A stretch of 64,000 nt of DNA from CAZDKK01 sp964506245 (GTDB lineage: Bacteria; Eisenbacteria; RBG-16-71-46; CAIMUX01; WJJG01), in NCBI GenBank assembly GCA_964506245.1, contig CAZDKK010000018.1:1-64000 (forward strand), written 5' to 3'. Within the stretch, counting starts at the first letter, position 1, and the number at the start of each line of letters is the position of its first letter. Below are positions 1 through 8,976 of this stretch, piece by piece. The notes under the pieces are model-generated. The model had not been told where the DNA came from, did no database searches, and saw only the letters and a program-made list of their open reading frames with translations. Position numbers and translations under genes: made by a program.

Positions 1-2085
1 TCGCCGACGCGCCAGGCGCTCCTGACCGGCCGCAACCACCACTCGGCCGGCATGGGCTGCATCACTGAGCTGGCCACCTCGGCCCCCGGCTACAGCTCCG
101 TCCTGCCCAAGAACAAGGCGCCGCTGGCCATGACGTTGAAGCTCAACGGCTACGCCACCGCGCAGTTCGGCAAGTGCCACGAGGTGCCGGTGTGGCAGAC
201 GAGCCCGATGGGTCCGTTCGATGCCTGGCCCACTGGCGGTGGCGGGTTCGAGTACTTCTACGGCTTCCTCGGGGGCGAGACCAACCAGTACGACCCGTCC
301 ATCTACGAGGGAACCACCCCGCTGGAGCCGCCCAAGACGGCGGAGGAGGGGTATCACTTCACCGAGGACATGACGGACAAGGCGATCGACTGGGTGCGAC
401 AGCAGAAGGCGCTGATGCCGGACAAGCCGTTCTTCATCTACTTCGCGCCGGGCGCGACGCACGCGCCGCACCACGTGCCGAAGGAGTGGTCGGCCAAGTA
501 CAAGGGGAAGTTCGACCAGGGCTGGGACAAGCTGCGGGAGGAGACCTTCGCCCGACAGAAGAAGCTGGGGGTGGTCCCGCCGGACGCCGAGCTGACGAAG
601 CGGCACAAGGGAATCCCGGCTTGGGACGCGGTCGACCCGAAGATGAAGCCGGTGCTGGCCCGGCAGATGGAGGTGTACGCGGGGTTCCTGGAGCACACCG
701 ACCATCACGTCGGCCGGTTGGTCGATGCCCTGAAGGACCTCGAGGTCCTCGACGACACGCTCATCTACGTGATCATCGGAGACAACGGTGCGTCGGCCGA
801 GGGTGGCCTGCCGGGCACGTTCAACGAGATGCTCGGCATCAATGGCCTCAAGATCGAGACGCCCGAGTTTCTGATGCAGCGGATCGACCAGTTCGGCGGA
901 CCCAAGGCCTACAACCACTACGCCTGCGGCTGGGCCCACGCGATGGACACGCCCTACCAATGGACCAAGCAGGTCGCCTCCCACTGGGGTGGAACGCGCA
1001 ACGGGACGATCGTCCGCTGGCCCAAGGGGATCAAGGCGAATGGCCAGATCCGCAGCCAGTTCTGCCACGTGATCGACGTGGCGCCGACGATCCTGGAAGC
1101 GGCCGGCCTCCCGGAGCCGGCCTGCGTCAACGGCGTGCAGCAGAGTCCCCTGGAAGGGACGAGCATGCTCTACAGCTTCGAAGACGCCAAGGCGCCGGAG
1201 CGGCACGAGACGCAGTACTTCGAGATGTTCTGCAATCGCGGCATCTATCACAAGGGATGGAGCGCGGTGACCCGGCATTCCACGCCGTTCATCCCCGTGG
1301 AGAAGCTGCTCCCCTTCGACGACGACGTGTGGGAGCTCTACGACGGCAGCAAGGACTGGACGCAGGCGCGCGACCTGTCGAAAGAGATGCCGGAGAAGCT
1401 CCATGAGCTGCAGCGGCTGTGGCTGATCGAAGCCACCAAGTACAACGTCCTGCCACTCGACGACCGCCGGATTGAGCGTTTCAACCCCGACCTGGCCGGG
1501 CGTCCCACCCTGGTCAAAGGTGACTCGCAGCTCCTCTTCGGCGGCATGGGCCGGCTGAACGAGAACTGCGTCGTGGTCATGAAGAACAAGTCCTTTTCGA
1601 TCACGGCCGAGGTGGAGGTGCCGCAGGCGGGCGCCGAGGGCATCATCCTCGCCCAGGGCGGGGCCTTTGGCGGCCTGAGCCTCTATGCCAAAGGGGGAAA
1701 AGCGAAGTTCGCCTACAACCTCCTGGCCGTCAAGATCTTCACGATCGAAGCCAGCGAGCCCATCCCGGTCGGCACGCACCAGGTGCGGATGGAGTTCGCC
1801 TACGACGGCGGCGGCCTGGCCGGGGGCGGCAACGTCGCGCTCTACTACGACGGCCGGAAGGTCGGCCAGGGCCGCGTCGAGCAGACCGTGCCCATGCAGT
1901 TCTCCGCCGACGAGACGACCGATGTAGGCCGCGAAAGCGGCACGCCTGTCAGCCCCGATTACGACAGGAAGACCAGTGTCTTTACGGGCAAGATCCACTG
2001 GGTACAGATCGACCTGGGCAAGGACGACCACGACCATCTGATCAGTCCGGAGGAGCGGCTGCGCGTGGCGATGACGCGGCAATGA
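1..2085 (+). CDS. Arylsulfatase, 5' end missing
   Basis: Hydrolyses sulfate esters, probably in the periplasm. The frame is open from base 1, so the gene starts upstream of the window; 694 residues are visible. The window opens at S-P-T-R-Q, which is the end of the sulfatase signature C/S-x-P-x-R, so the formylglycine-forming residue lies one codon before base 1 and cannot be seen. Metal-site and catalytic motifs follow: GKCHE near residue 58, THAPHH near 154 and GDNGAS near 261. The last 180 residues form the beta-sandwich tail found in long (about 750 residue) bacterial arylsulfatases. It lies 60 nt upstream of a second sulfatase and is probably cotranscribed with it. The family is clear; the substrate is unknown. 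Confidence 0.93.
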   Translation, partial: SPTRQALLTGRNHHSAGMGCITELATSAPGYSSVLPKNKAPLAMTLKLNGYATAQFGKCHEVPVWQTSPMGPFDAWPTGGGGFEYFYGFLGGETNQYDPSIYEGTTPLEPPKTAEEGYHFTEDMTDKAIDWVRQQKALMPDKPFFIYFAPGATHAPHHVPKEWSAKYKGKFDQGWDKLREETFARQKKLGVVPPDAELTKRHKGIPAWDAVDPKMKPVLARQMEVYAGFLEHTDHHVGRLVDALKDLEVLDDTLIYVIIGDNGASAEGGLPGTFNEMLGINGLKIETPEFLMQRIDQFGGPKAYNHYACGWAHAMDTPYQWTKQVASHWGGTRNGTIVRWPKGIKANGQIRSQFCHVIDVAPTILEAAGLPEPACVNGVQQSPLEGTSMLYSFEDAKAPERHETQYFEMFCNRGIYHKGWSAVTRHSTPFIPVEKLLPFDDDVWELYDGSKDWTQARDLSKEMPEKLHELQRLWLIEATKYNVLPLDDRRIERFNPDLAGRPTLVKGDSQLLFGGMGRLNENCVVVMKNKSFSITAEVEVPQAGAEGIILAQGGAFGGLSLYAKGGKAKFAYNLLAVKIFTIEASEPIPVGTHQVRMEFAYDGGGLAGGGNVALYYDGRKVGQGRVEQTVPMQFSADETTDVGRESGTPVSPDYDRKTSVFTGKIHWVQIDLGKDDHDHLISPEERLRVAMTRQ

Positions 2086-2145
2086 GCGACCCGCGGCCGC
2101 GCGGGGAAACAGGTAGAGGAATCGAATCAGGAGGGAGGCCGTAAG

Positions 2146-3672
2146 ATGGCAGACAAGAAACCGAACATTCTCGTCCTGTATGGCGATGACATCGGCTGCT
2201 GGAACATCAGCTACAACAATCGCGGCCAGATGGGCTACCGGACACCGAACATCGACCGCATCGCCCAGGAGGGCATCGCGTTTACCGACTACTACGGGCA
2301 GCAGAGCTGCACGGCCGGCCGCGCTGCCTTCATCACCGGGCAGAATCCGATCCGCACGGGTCTGACGAAGGTCGGAGCGCCGGGACACAAGCTGGGCCTT
2401 ATGGCGGAAGATCCAACGATCGCCGACCTGCTCAAGCCGCTGGGGTACGCGACCGCTCAGTTCGGCAAGAACCACTTCGGAGACCTGAACGAGTACCTGC
2501 CCACCGTCCACGGGTTCGACGAGTTCTTCGGCAACCTCTACCACCTGAACGCGGAAGAGGAGCCCGAGGATCCGGACTACCCGAAGGACCCGAGGTATCG
2601 CCAGGCGATGGGCCCCCGCGGCGTGCTGCGCTGCTCCGCGACGGACCGGGACGATCCGACCGAGCAACCGCGTTGGGGCCGCGTGGGCAGGCAGAAGATC
2701 GAGGACACGGGCCCTCTGACCAAGAAGCGCATGGAGACCTGCGACGAGGAGTTCACCGAGGCGGCCCTCGACTTCATCGACCGCGCCCACAAGGCGGGGA
2801 AGCCGTTCTTCGTCTGGTGGAACTCCACCGCGATGCACGTCTGGACCCACTGCGCCAAGAAGAACGAGGGGAAGAGTGGGCAGGGCTTCTACAATGACGT
2901 GATGGTGGCCCACGACGAGCTGGTCGGGAAGCTGCTGGCCAAGCTCGATGAGCTGGGCATCGCCGACAACACCATCGTGGTCTACTCCACGGACAACGGC
3001 CCGCATTTCAACACGTGGCCGGACGCCGCGATCAGTCCCTTCCGCAGCGAGAAGAACACGAACTGGGAAGGCGGTTGGCGCGTGCCGGCGTTCGCGCGCT
3101 GGCCGGGCCACTTCAAGGCCGGCACCGTATTGAACGACATCGTCTGCCATCAGGATTGGCTGCCGACGCTGCTCGCGGCCGCGGGTGATCCTGAGATCAG
3201 TGCGAAGCTGCTGCAGGGCCACAAGGCCGGGGACAAGACGTTCAAGGTCCACATCGACGGCTACAACATGGTGCCGTATTTCTCGGGTCAGGCGAGGGAG
3301 AGCCCGAGGAAGTACTTCGCCTACGTGAACGACGACGGCCAGCTGGTGGCGATGCGCACGGGCGACTGGAAAGTCGTGTTCGACGAGCAGCGGGCGAAGC
3401 AGATGGCCTGCTGGTCCGATCCGTTCGTCCACCTGCGGCTGCCGAAGATCTTCCACCTGCGGCGGGATCCCTTCGAACGTGCCGACGAGAACTCCAATTC
3501 CTACTGGGACTGGGTGCTCAGCCACACGTTCATCATGGGGATGGCCGCGGCGGTCGTGACGACGCTGCTCAAGTCCCTGGGCGAGTTCCCGCCGCGGCAG
3601 AAGCCGGCAACCTTCAACTTGGACAGGGTCCTCGAGGAACTCCAGGAGGCCGCGGGAGGAAGACACCGCTAG
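2146..3672 (+). CDS. Arylsulfatase with a CTAGR signature
   Basis: Sulfatase-family hydrolase of 508 residues. An AGGAGGGAGG ribosome site precedes the ATG. N-terminal metal residues (YGDD, about residue 13) are followed by C-T-A-G-R at about residue 57, then GKNHF near 107, STAMHVWT near 227 and STDNGPH near 280. The signature has Ala where most sulfatases have Pro. Maturases of the radical SAM type (anSME) are known to accept C-x-A-x-R, so an active enzyme is plausible. No clear signal peptide is seen: the protein begins MADKKPNILVLYG directly, so it may be cytoplasmic or exported by another route. It is 60 nt behind the first sulfatase and 18 nt ahead of the DUF1622 gene, suggesting one operon. 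Confidence 0.92.
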   Translation: MADKKPNILVLYGDDIGCWNISYNNRGQMGYRTPNIDRIAQEGIAFTDYYGQQSCTAGRAAFITGQNPIRTGLTKVGAPGHKLGLMAEDPTIADLLKPLGYATAQFGKNHFGDLNEYLPTVHGFDEFFGNLYHLNAEEEPEDPDYPKDPRYRQAMGPRGVLRCSATDRDDPTEQPRWGRVGRQKIEDTGPLTKKRMETCDEEFTEAALDFIDRAHKAGKPFFVWWNSTAMHVWTHCAKKNEGKSGQGFYNDVMVAHDELVGKLLAKLDELGIADNTIVVYSTDNGPHFNTWPDAAISPFRSEKNTNWEGGWRVPAFARWPGHFKAGTVLNDIVCHQDWLPTLLAAAGDPEISAKLLQGHKAGDKTFKVHIDGYNMVPYFSGQARESPRKYFAYVNDDGQLVAMRTGDWKVVFDEQRAKQMACWSDPFVHLRLPKIFHLRRDPFERADENSNSYWDWVLSHTFIMGMAAAVVTTLLKSLGEFPPRQKPATFNLDRVLEELQEAAGGRHR

Positions 3673-3690
3673 CGAACCGGAGGCCAGGAG

Positions 3691-4038
3691 ATGCACGAAC
3701 TGGTCGCGATGGTGGCCGACGGCATCGAGGCTGTCGCCGTGGTGGTCATCGTGGGCGGTATCGTTTACGGTATCGCCCGCTGTTTCATTGGCCGGGCCAC
3801 GGAGCCAGGCCGGGCCTACAGGAATCTCAAGTTCCGGCTGGGGGCGTCCCTGTTGCTCGGTCTTGAGTTCCTGGTGGCCGGCGATATCATCCGCACGGTG
3901 GCGCTCAATCCAACGCTCGACAAGGTGGCGACCCTGGGCGTATTGATCGCCGTCCGCACGTTCCTCAGTTGGGCCCTGGTGGTGGAGATGGACGGACGCT
4001 GGCCGTGGCGGGCCAAAACCGAATCGGAGGGGAGGTGA
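3691..4038 (+). CDS. DUF1622 family small membrane protein
   Basis: Small membrane protein of 115 residues and unknown function. It has about three hydrophobic segments, and the family's conserved core EFLVAGDIIRTVA around residues 64-76 and RTFLSWALVVEMDGRWPW near the C terminus. GGAGGCCAGG precedes the ATG by a few bases. It follows the second sulfatase by 18 nt and its TGA is followed at once by the next reading frame. DUF1622 proteins are widespread and uncharacterised, so only the family call is supported. Confidence 0.88.
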   Translation: MHELVAMVADGIEAVAVVVIVGGIVYGIARCFIGRATEPGRAYRNLKFRLGASLLLGLEFLVAGDIIRTVALNPTLDKVATLGVLIAVRTFLSWALVVEMDGRWPWRAKTESEGR

Positions 4039-4089
4039 TCGCGTACGGAAGAGCTGTTTTCCCGCTTCTTCGGGGATCTGCTGGGGCGG

Positions 4090-4440
4090 TTGAGCGGACC
4101 GATGCAGTTCCGTCTCGTCCTGCAGCCCGTGATGGCAGCCATCTTCGCCGTGCGTAGCGGGCTGAGAGATGCGCAGGGGGACAAGCCTCCCTATTTCTGG
4201 GCGATGTTCACGAACCCTGAGAGTCGCAAGGAGATGCTCCGCGACGGCTGGAAATCCGTCGGGCGCGTCTTCATTTTCGGAATCGTCATGGATTCGATCT
4301 ACCAGTTCATCGTCTTCCACCGCTTCTACCCCGTCGAGGCGCTCGTGGTCGCCGCCATACTGGCCATCATTCCCTACCTCTTGATCCGGGGCCCCGTGAA
4401 CCGGCTCGCGCGAGGCAGGTCGAAGAGCACAGCCGCATGA
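4090..4440 (+). CDS. Small conserved membrane protein
   Basis: Unrecognised protein of about 116 residues. It has an amphipathic N-terminal region (QFRLVLQPVMAAIFAVRSGLRDA), a PPYFWAMF motif, and two hydrophobic segments near residues 58-75 and 83-100, ending in a basic tail. The start is uncertain. The listed start is a TTG. The same frame stays open back to the TGA of the preceding gene at 4036-4038, and the upstream residues (EELFSRFFGDLLGRL) look coding, so translation may begin nearer 4039-4060 at a non-standard codon; ATG 4102 is a further option. It sits between the DUF1622 gene and the channel-like gene, all on the same strand. Confidence 0.6.
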   Translation: MSGPMQFRLVLQPVMAAIFAVRSGLRDAQGDKPPYFWAMFTNPESRKEMLRDGWKSVGRVFIFGIVMDSIYQFIVFHRFYPVEALVVAAILAIIPYLLIRGPVNRLARGRSKSTAA

Positions 4441-4523
4441 GCACGAGAGGGAACGCGGTGCCCTTGCCGAGACTCGCGGAGTGGCGGTTCCGCATAGCCG
4501 ACGAGGAGGAGGCGTAGCGCTGC

Positions 4524-5651
4524 ATGCAAGCAGAAGGTCCCGCGCATGACGCCGGACGTGAAGCGATCACCCGGAGCGGGTATTGGCTGATCGTCATCTG
4601 GGCGGCGGCGATCCTGATTCTGTACATTGCGGTCGCGTTCTTGGGCGCGTCTCGTCTCCGGGAGTACGGCGCGCGAGCCAACAATCGGCTCCAGACCTTC
4701 CTCGCTGCGGCAACGGACGAGACCCCGGCCGCGCAACCGTCACCGGACACCTCGACCCCGGCGCCGGTGGCGGTCTACATCGGCGCGTATTTCAATCAGC
4801 TTCAAGATCTCTCCCTCGCGGGATCGAGCTGGAAGGTCGACTTCGACATCTGGTTCCGCTGGCACGGCGAGACGGTGGATCCCGGCGAGCGTTTTCAGAT
4901 CATCAACGGCGCGATCGAGTCGAAAGAGAAACGAGAGTCCTGCGTTCAGGGCGGGGAACGATATGAACGGTATCGCGTACTGGCGCGGATCGTGACGCAT
5001 TTCGACATGAGCCGAATGCCCTTCGGCGGCGGCGCGCTCGGCATTCAGATCGAGGACGGCAGAGACGGGGCCGATCGGTTGCGGTACGTCGCCGATGGCA
5101 GCGACATCGGCATCAATCCCGGCGCCGCCGCCCCCGGTTGGCGGATCGGGAAGGCCAAGGGCTACGTCACGAACTATCGTTACCCGTCGCGCTTCGGCGA
5201 CCCGCGGCTCGCGGAGGGGACATCGGACGTCCGTTCGCGGTACACGTTCGGCTTCTGGGGCGCCTCATCCGGCTGGGGTACATACACGAAGCTGTTTCAG
5301 ACCCTCTTCCTGGCGGTCGCCATCGCGTTGATCGCCTTCTTCATCAAGCCGATTCACGTCGATCCGCGCTTTGGGCTCGGCATCGGCGCCGTCTTCGCAG
5401 CCGTCGGCAACAACATCTTCGCGGGGTTTTCGTTGCTGGGCGGGGAGGGCATCACACTCGCACAGATGGTCAACGCCGTCGGGCTGATCACGATCTTCCT
5501 GACCATCATCCAGTCGGCAGTTTCGTTGTGGATCTTCGATTCCATGGGTCGCGAGCGCTTGTCCCGCGTCTTCGACCGCGTCTGCTTCGCGGCGTTTCTG
5601 GTTGGATACCTGGCTGTGAACCTTGCACTCCCGCTGGCGGCGGGGGGATGA
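4524..5651 (+). CDS. Membrane protein resembling a pentameric ligand-gated ion channel
   Basis: Protein of 375 residues with an extracytoplasmic beta-rich domain followed by four membrane segments. One N-terminal hydrophobic segment (about 20-41) is a signal anchor. Residues 82-245 carry features that I align with Cys-loop-type channel domains: VDFDIWFRWHG at 105-115, then THFDMSRMPFGGGALGIQIED at 158-178 (compare the F-P-F-D-x-Q loop), then PGWRIGKAKGY at 204-214. Segments at about 257-275, 283-304, 311-337 and 349-371 match M1 to M4 in spacing, with short M1-M2 and M2-M3 links and DPRFGLGIGAVFAAVGN as a candidate pore helix. The loop aspartate is replaced by Gly, and there is no disulfide pair across that loop. 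The similarity is distant and found by eye. It is the last gene of the cluster; its stop lies inside a hairpin. Confidence 0.55.
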   Translation: MQAEGPAHDAGREAITRSGYWLIVIWAAAILILYIAVAFLGASRLREYGARANNRLQTFLAAATDETPAAQPSPDTSTPAPVAVYIGAYFNQLQDLSLAGSSWKVDFDIWFRWHGETVDPGERFQIINGAIESKEKRESCVQGGERYERYRVLARIVTHFDMSRMPFGGGALGIQIEDGRDGADRLRYVADGSDIGINPGAAAPGWRIGKAKGYVTNYRYPSRFGDPRLAEGTSDVRSRYTFGFWGASSGWGTYTKLFQTLFLAVAIALIAFFIKPIHVDPRFGLGIGAVFAAVGNNIFAGFSLLGGEGITLAQMVNAVGLITIFLTIIQSAVSLWIFDSMGRERLSRVFDRVCFAAFLVGYLAVNLALPLAAGG

Positions 5652-5700
5652 CGATCGCGAGGTTGGGCGGGGGCCGGTTGGCCGGTAGCATCCCCCCGCC
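5639..5700 (+). terminator. Long inverted repeat after the channel-like gene
   Basis: GGCGGGGGGATG at 5639-5650 is a perfect 12-base inverted repeat of CATCCCCCCGCC at 5689-5700. A smaller GGCC-rich hairpin lies between the arms. The left arm overlaps the stop codon at 5649-5651. There is no T-run, so intrinsic termination is inferred from position only. Confidence 0.5.
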
Positions 5701-5847
5701 CCCACCGGCCAGCGCAGCAGGCTGACCAGCGGCGCGCAGGCACCCGTGTCAGCCGCCGGCAAGAACCAGTGCGGCGAAACGCCCGACTGGCGCTACAATT
5801 GCGTCGTGCGAACCGGGCGACGGTAACCCCTTTTCGGGAGGTTGGTC

Positions 5848-7509
5848 ATGGCATCTTGCCGGCGCGCGGCCCAGGGGCTCGGGCTCATCTTCACATTGGC
5901 GGTCAGCACCACGAGCGCGGCGCAGGCGGTCGACCTCGAGCCCGGTTGGCCGCAGGTCACGGGCTTCAGCGTGTCCCAGTCGGGCGTGGCGGCGCAGTTC
6001 GACACCGACCCGGAATGGGAGATCGGCATTGCCTCCCAGGACGGGTACGCCTACGTATTCAACCACGATGGCACCATTCTCTCAGGCTGGCCGCGCTACA
6101 TGGGGCCGGCCCTCTGGCCCGACCAGTACGCCTACTTCTGCTCCTCGCCCGCCGCGGTGGACCTCGATGAGGACGGCCGGGACGAGCTCGTCGTCGGCAA
6201 CTTCGACGGCCGGCTCTACGCCTTTCGCCGCGACGGCACCGCCATGCCCGGCTTCCCGGTCGCGCTCGCCTTCATGACCTTCTCGACCCCGGCCTGCGGC
6301 GACATCGACGGCGACGGCCGCCTCGAGATCGTGCTGGGCGACAACAATGGCTTCATCTATGCCTTCAACCATGATGGCACGATCTGCTCCGGCTTCCCGT
6401 ACTCGACGCCGTATGTGGTGCGCAATTCGGCAGCGCTGGGGGATCTCGACGGCGACGGGCTCGACGAGATCGCGATCACCGCGGACAACAGTTCCTACAA
6501 CCTGGTGGTGCTGGACGGCAACGGCCAGATGATGCCGGGCTTCCCGCGGCTCATCGGCGTATCGGGGGCGGGCGCCTCGCCCAGCTTCGCAGATATCGAC
6601 GCCGATGGCCGGCTCGACATCGTCATCGGGGCCCGCGATGGCACCCTCCACTGCCTGCGCGACGACGGCACCTACCTGCCCGGCTGGCCCATCGACGCCG
6701 GCTACTCGACCCACAGCTCGGCCGCGATCGCCAACCTCGACGCCGATCCCGAGCTGGAGTTCGTCCTCGGCATGAACGACTCGCAGGTACGCGCCTACAA
6801 CCACGACGCGACGCTGCTGCCCGGATGGCCGCAGGCGACCTCTTACTCGGTCTTCTCCTCGCCCTCCATCGGTGATCTGGACGGCGACGGTGCACTCGAG
6901 GTCGTGGTCGGAGAGAACACCGGCAAGGTCTACGCGTGGGAGATCGACGGCACACCGTTGCCCGGCTTCCCCCTCACCGACCCGACCTACACCATCTACT
7001 CCTCACCCCTGCTCGAGGATCTCGACCTCGACGGCCACCTCGAGCTGCTGGTGGGCTGCAATGACACGTGGATCTACTGCTGGGATCTCGGGCCGGACAC
7101 CTACAACCCGGACGGGTTGCCCTGGCCGAAGTGGCGCCGCCGCGCCGACAACGACGCGACCGTCCCGCTCATCGACCCCGCATCGGTTCACGCGGCGGTC
7201 ACCACGGGGCAGCGGCTCTCCGTCTGGCCCAATCCGATGTGCGCGACGGCGCACATCTCCTACCGACCGGCCGCACCTGGACCGGTAGTGCTGACCATCC
7301 ACGACGCGCAGGGTCGTGCAGTGCGGCGGCTGGCGTCGGCCGCCACGGGGTGTGTGAGCGTGTCGACCGCCGGGGTGGCGGGCGCCGTCGCATCGCTCAC
7401 CTGGGATGGGTGCGACGACCATGGTCGGTCCCTGCCCCACGGAATCTATCTGGTGCGCCTCCTGGCGGGGGACGTGACGCAGACAGCGCGCGTGCTGGTG
7501 CTGCGGTAG
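5848..7509 (+). CDS. Secreted FG-GAP/VCBS beta-propeller protein with C-terminal sorting domain
   Basis: Surface or secreted protein of 553 residues, probably an integrin-alpha-like beta-propeller that binds a ligand or polymer. A signal peptide ends about residue 27 (AAQA). At least seven FG-GAP/VCBS-like repeats follow, each with a D-x-D-x-D-G calcium-binding loop (for example DIDGDGRLE, DLDGDGLDE, DIDADGRLD, DLDGDGALE) and a LPGWP/MPGFP linker. The last 85 residues are a FlgD/T9SS-like Ig domain (SVWPNPM...GIYLVRLLAG) ending VLVLR. The ATG at 5848 is preferred over the in-frame TTG at 5842 because GGGAGG at 5836-5841 is correctly spaced for it. TACAAT at 5794-5799 could be a -10 element, with no good -35. 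Confidence 0.88.
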   Translation: MASCRRAAQGLGLIFTLAVSTTSAAQAVDLEPGWPQVTGFSVSQSGVAAQFDTDPEWEIGIASQDGYAYVFNHDGTILSGWPRYMGPALWPDQYAYFCSSPAAVDLDEDGRDELVVGNFDGRLYAFRRDGTAMPGFPVALAFMTFSTPACGDIDGDGRLEIVLGDNNGFIYAFNHDGTICSGFPYSTPYVVRNSAALGDLDGDGLDEIAITADNSSYNLVVLDGNGQMMPGFPRLIGVSGAGASPSFADIDADGRLDIVIGARDGTLHCLRDDGTYLPGWPIDAGYSTHSSAAIANLDADPELEFVLGMNDSQVRAYNHDATLLPGWPQATSYSVFSSPSIGDLDGDGALEVVVGENTGKVYAWEIDGTPLPGFPLTDPTYTIYSSPLLEDLDLDGHLELLVGCNDTWIYCWDLGPDTYNPDGLPWPKWRRRADNDATVPLIDPASVHAAVTTGQRLSVWPNPMCATAHISYRPAAPGPVVLTIHDAQGRAVRRLASAATGCVSVSTAGVAGAVASLTWDGCDDHGRSLPHGIYLVRLLAGDVTQTARVLVLR

Positions 7510-7570
7510 CGAACAACGCTTTCATGGGTGGCAGGCGGCACCCCAGGGAGTGCCGCCAGGACGATCCGCC

Positions 7571-8230
7571 ATGGGACTGGCCGAAGACGTAGCTCGCTAC
7601 TACGCGGAGCGCGCGTCCGTCTACGATGAGACTGCCGGGTATGCCGACTCTGAAGCGGAGCGGCTGCGCGATCCCATCAAGGCGCGATACCAAGATGCCT
7701 TCAGAGGTCACGCCGTTCTCGAGATCGCCTGCGGAACAGGATACTGGACGCGGGTCATCGCTGAGGTGGCCGCCTCGGTGCTCGCGGTCGACATCCATCC
7801 TGCGATGATCGCGCAGGCCAGTCAGCGATGCAGCCACTTGCGCAATGTCAGGTTTCAGACAGCGGATGCGTATGTGCTCGACGGTGTGCCTGCCGGATTC
7901 AGTGCCGCTCTCGGAGTCTGGTGGTGGTCGCACGTGCCCCGGGAGCGCCTGGCGGCCTTCCTGGCGATCTTGCACAGCAAGCTCCGGACAGGTGCTCTCG
8001 TCCTGTTCGCCGACCAGCTACCGTGCGAAGGGTACCGGCACAGGCAAGACCCGCTGGGGAATACGCTCGAGCAACGCATGCTGCCGGACGGTCGCTCATT
8101 TGAGATCGTGAAGAACTTCCCGACAGAAGCAGAAGTTCGCCGTGTTCTGGCGGACAGCGCGCGCAATGTCGAGTACGTCCAGCGTCCAGGGGAGGGCAGC
8201 TGGAGCGTAACCTACACACTGGGACACTGA
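7571..8230 (+). CDS. Class I SAM-dependent methyltransferase
   Basis: Methyltransferase of 219 residues; substrate unknown. The SAM-binding core is clear: motif I VLEIACGTGYWTRVIAE, an acidic residue ending strand 2 (VLAVDIHPAMI), then a TADAYVL segment, and GVWWWSHVPRERL at the motif IV/V region. ATG 7571 is chosen over GTG 7550 because CCAGGA ends 9 nt before it. It stands alone, 61 nt after the propeller gene, and converges on the cyclophilin gene across a strong hairpin. It resembles stand-alone UbiE-like enzymes, so small-molecule methylation is likely. Confidence 0.85.
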   Translation: MGLAEDVARYYAERASVYDETAGYADSEAERLRDPIKARYQDAFRGHAVLEIACGTGYWTRVIAEVAASVLAVDIHPAMIAQASQRCSHLRNVRFQTADAYVLDGVPAGFSAALGVWWWSHVPRERLAAFLAILHSKLRTGALVLFADQLPCEGYRHRQDPLGNTLEQRMLPDGRSFEIVKNFPTEAEVRRVLADSARNVEYVQRPGEGSWSVTYTLGH

Positions 8231-8248
8231 GGTCGCCCGTAAGGGCCA

Positions 8249-8282
8249 GGATGCCGCCCGCGCCGGGGCCGGGGCGGCATCC
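8249..8282. terminator. Bidirectional hairpin terminator
   Basis: GGATGCCGCCC at 8249-8259 and GGGCGGCATCC at 8272-8282 form a perfect 11-bp stem with a 12-nt GC-rich loop. It lies between two convergent genes and can serve both. Confidence 0.65.
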
Positions 8283-8295
8283 CCGAGCGCTGCGC

Positions 8296-8976
8296 TCACT
8301 TCACCTCGATCGTGGCCTTGAGGAGCGTGAGCGGCTCGGTCGGCTGGCCGTTCTTGCTGCCTGCCTGCTCGAGCTTCTTGAGCGTATCCATCCCTTCGAC
8401 GATCTCGCCGAAGATGCTGTACTTGCCATCCAGCCATGGCGCAGGCGCGAAGGTGAGGAAGAACTGGCTTCCGTCGGTACCCGCCCCGGCGTTCGCCATC
8501 GAGAGCAGCCCGGGCTTGTCATGCCTCACGTTGGGGCTGAACTCGCCCTGGTATTTGTATCCGGGGCCTCCGGTTCCGGTACCGAGCGGGCATCCACCCT
8601 GGGCCATGAAGCCGGTGATCACCCGGTGGAACTTGGTCCCGTCGTAGAAGCCCATGCGCGTCAGGTAGATCGTGCTGGTCACGTGCATGGGCGCGATGTC
8701 CGGCCGGAACTTGACGGTGATCGGCCCCTTGTTCGTCTCGAGCTTCCAGAAGTAGCTCTTCCCGGGCGTGAAGGTGACGACCTCGGGCATGGGAATGTGC
8801 GTTCGCCACCCGTCCTGGGCCTTGTCGATCGCGGCCTTGGCGACCTGCGCGTCGATCTTCGCCAGCGTAGCGTCGGTGGGGCCGCTCTTGTCGGTCCCCG
8901 ATGATGATCCCTGCTGGGCGGCCGCGGTCACGACCATCGCGCACGCGAGCAGCGTGGTGATCCAAATGGATGTCAT
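8296..8976 (-). CDS. Secreted cyclophilin-type peptidyl-prolyl isomerase
   Basis: Proline isomerase of 226 residues that assists folding of exported proteins. A signal peptide of about 20 residues ends in TAAAQQ. The cyclophilin core carries FHRVITGFMAQGGCP, the GTGTGGPGYKYQGEF loop, LSMANAGAGTDGSQFFLTF and LDGKYSIFGEI, so the active-site Arg, Phe, Met and Gln positions are all present. A short linker region (about residues 20-75) precedes the domain. The open frame runs 267 nt further upstream, but the ATG at 8976 has AGGAGGAA just before it and is followed by a proper signal peptide. Confidence 0.93.
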   Translation of the reverse strand: MTSIWITTLLACAMVVTAAAQQGSSSGTDKSGPTDATLAKIDAQVAKAAIDKAQDGWRTHIPMPEVVTFTPGKSYFWKLETNKGPITVKFRPDIAPMHVTSTIYLTRMGFYDGTKFHRVITGFMAQGGCPLGTGTGGPGYKYQGEFSPNVRHDKPGLLSMANAGAGTDGSQFFLTFAPAPWLDGKYSIFGEIVEGMDTLKKLEQAGSKNGQPTEPLTLLKATIEVK

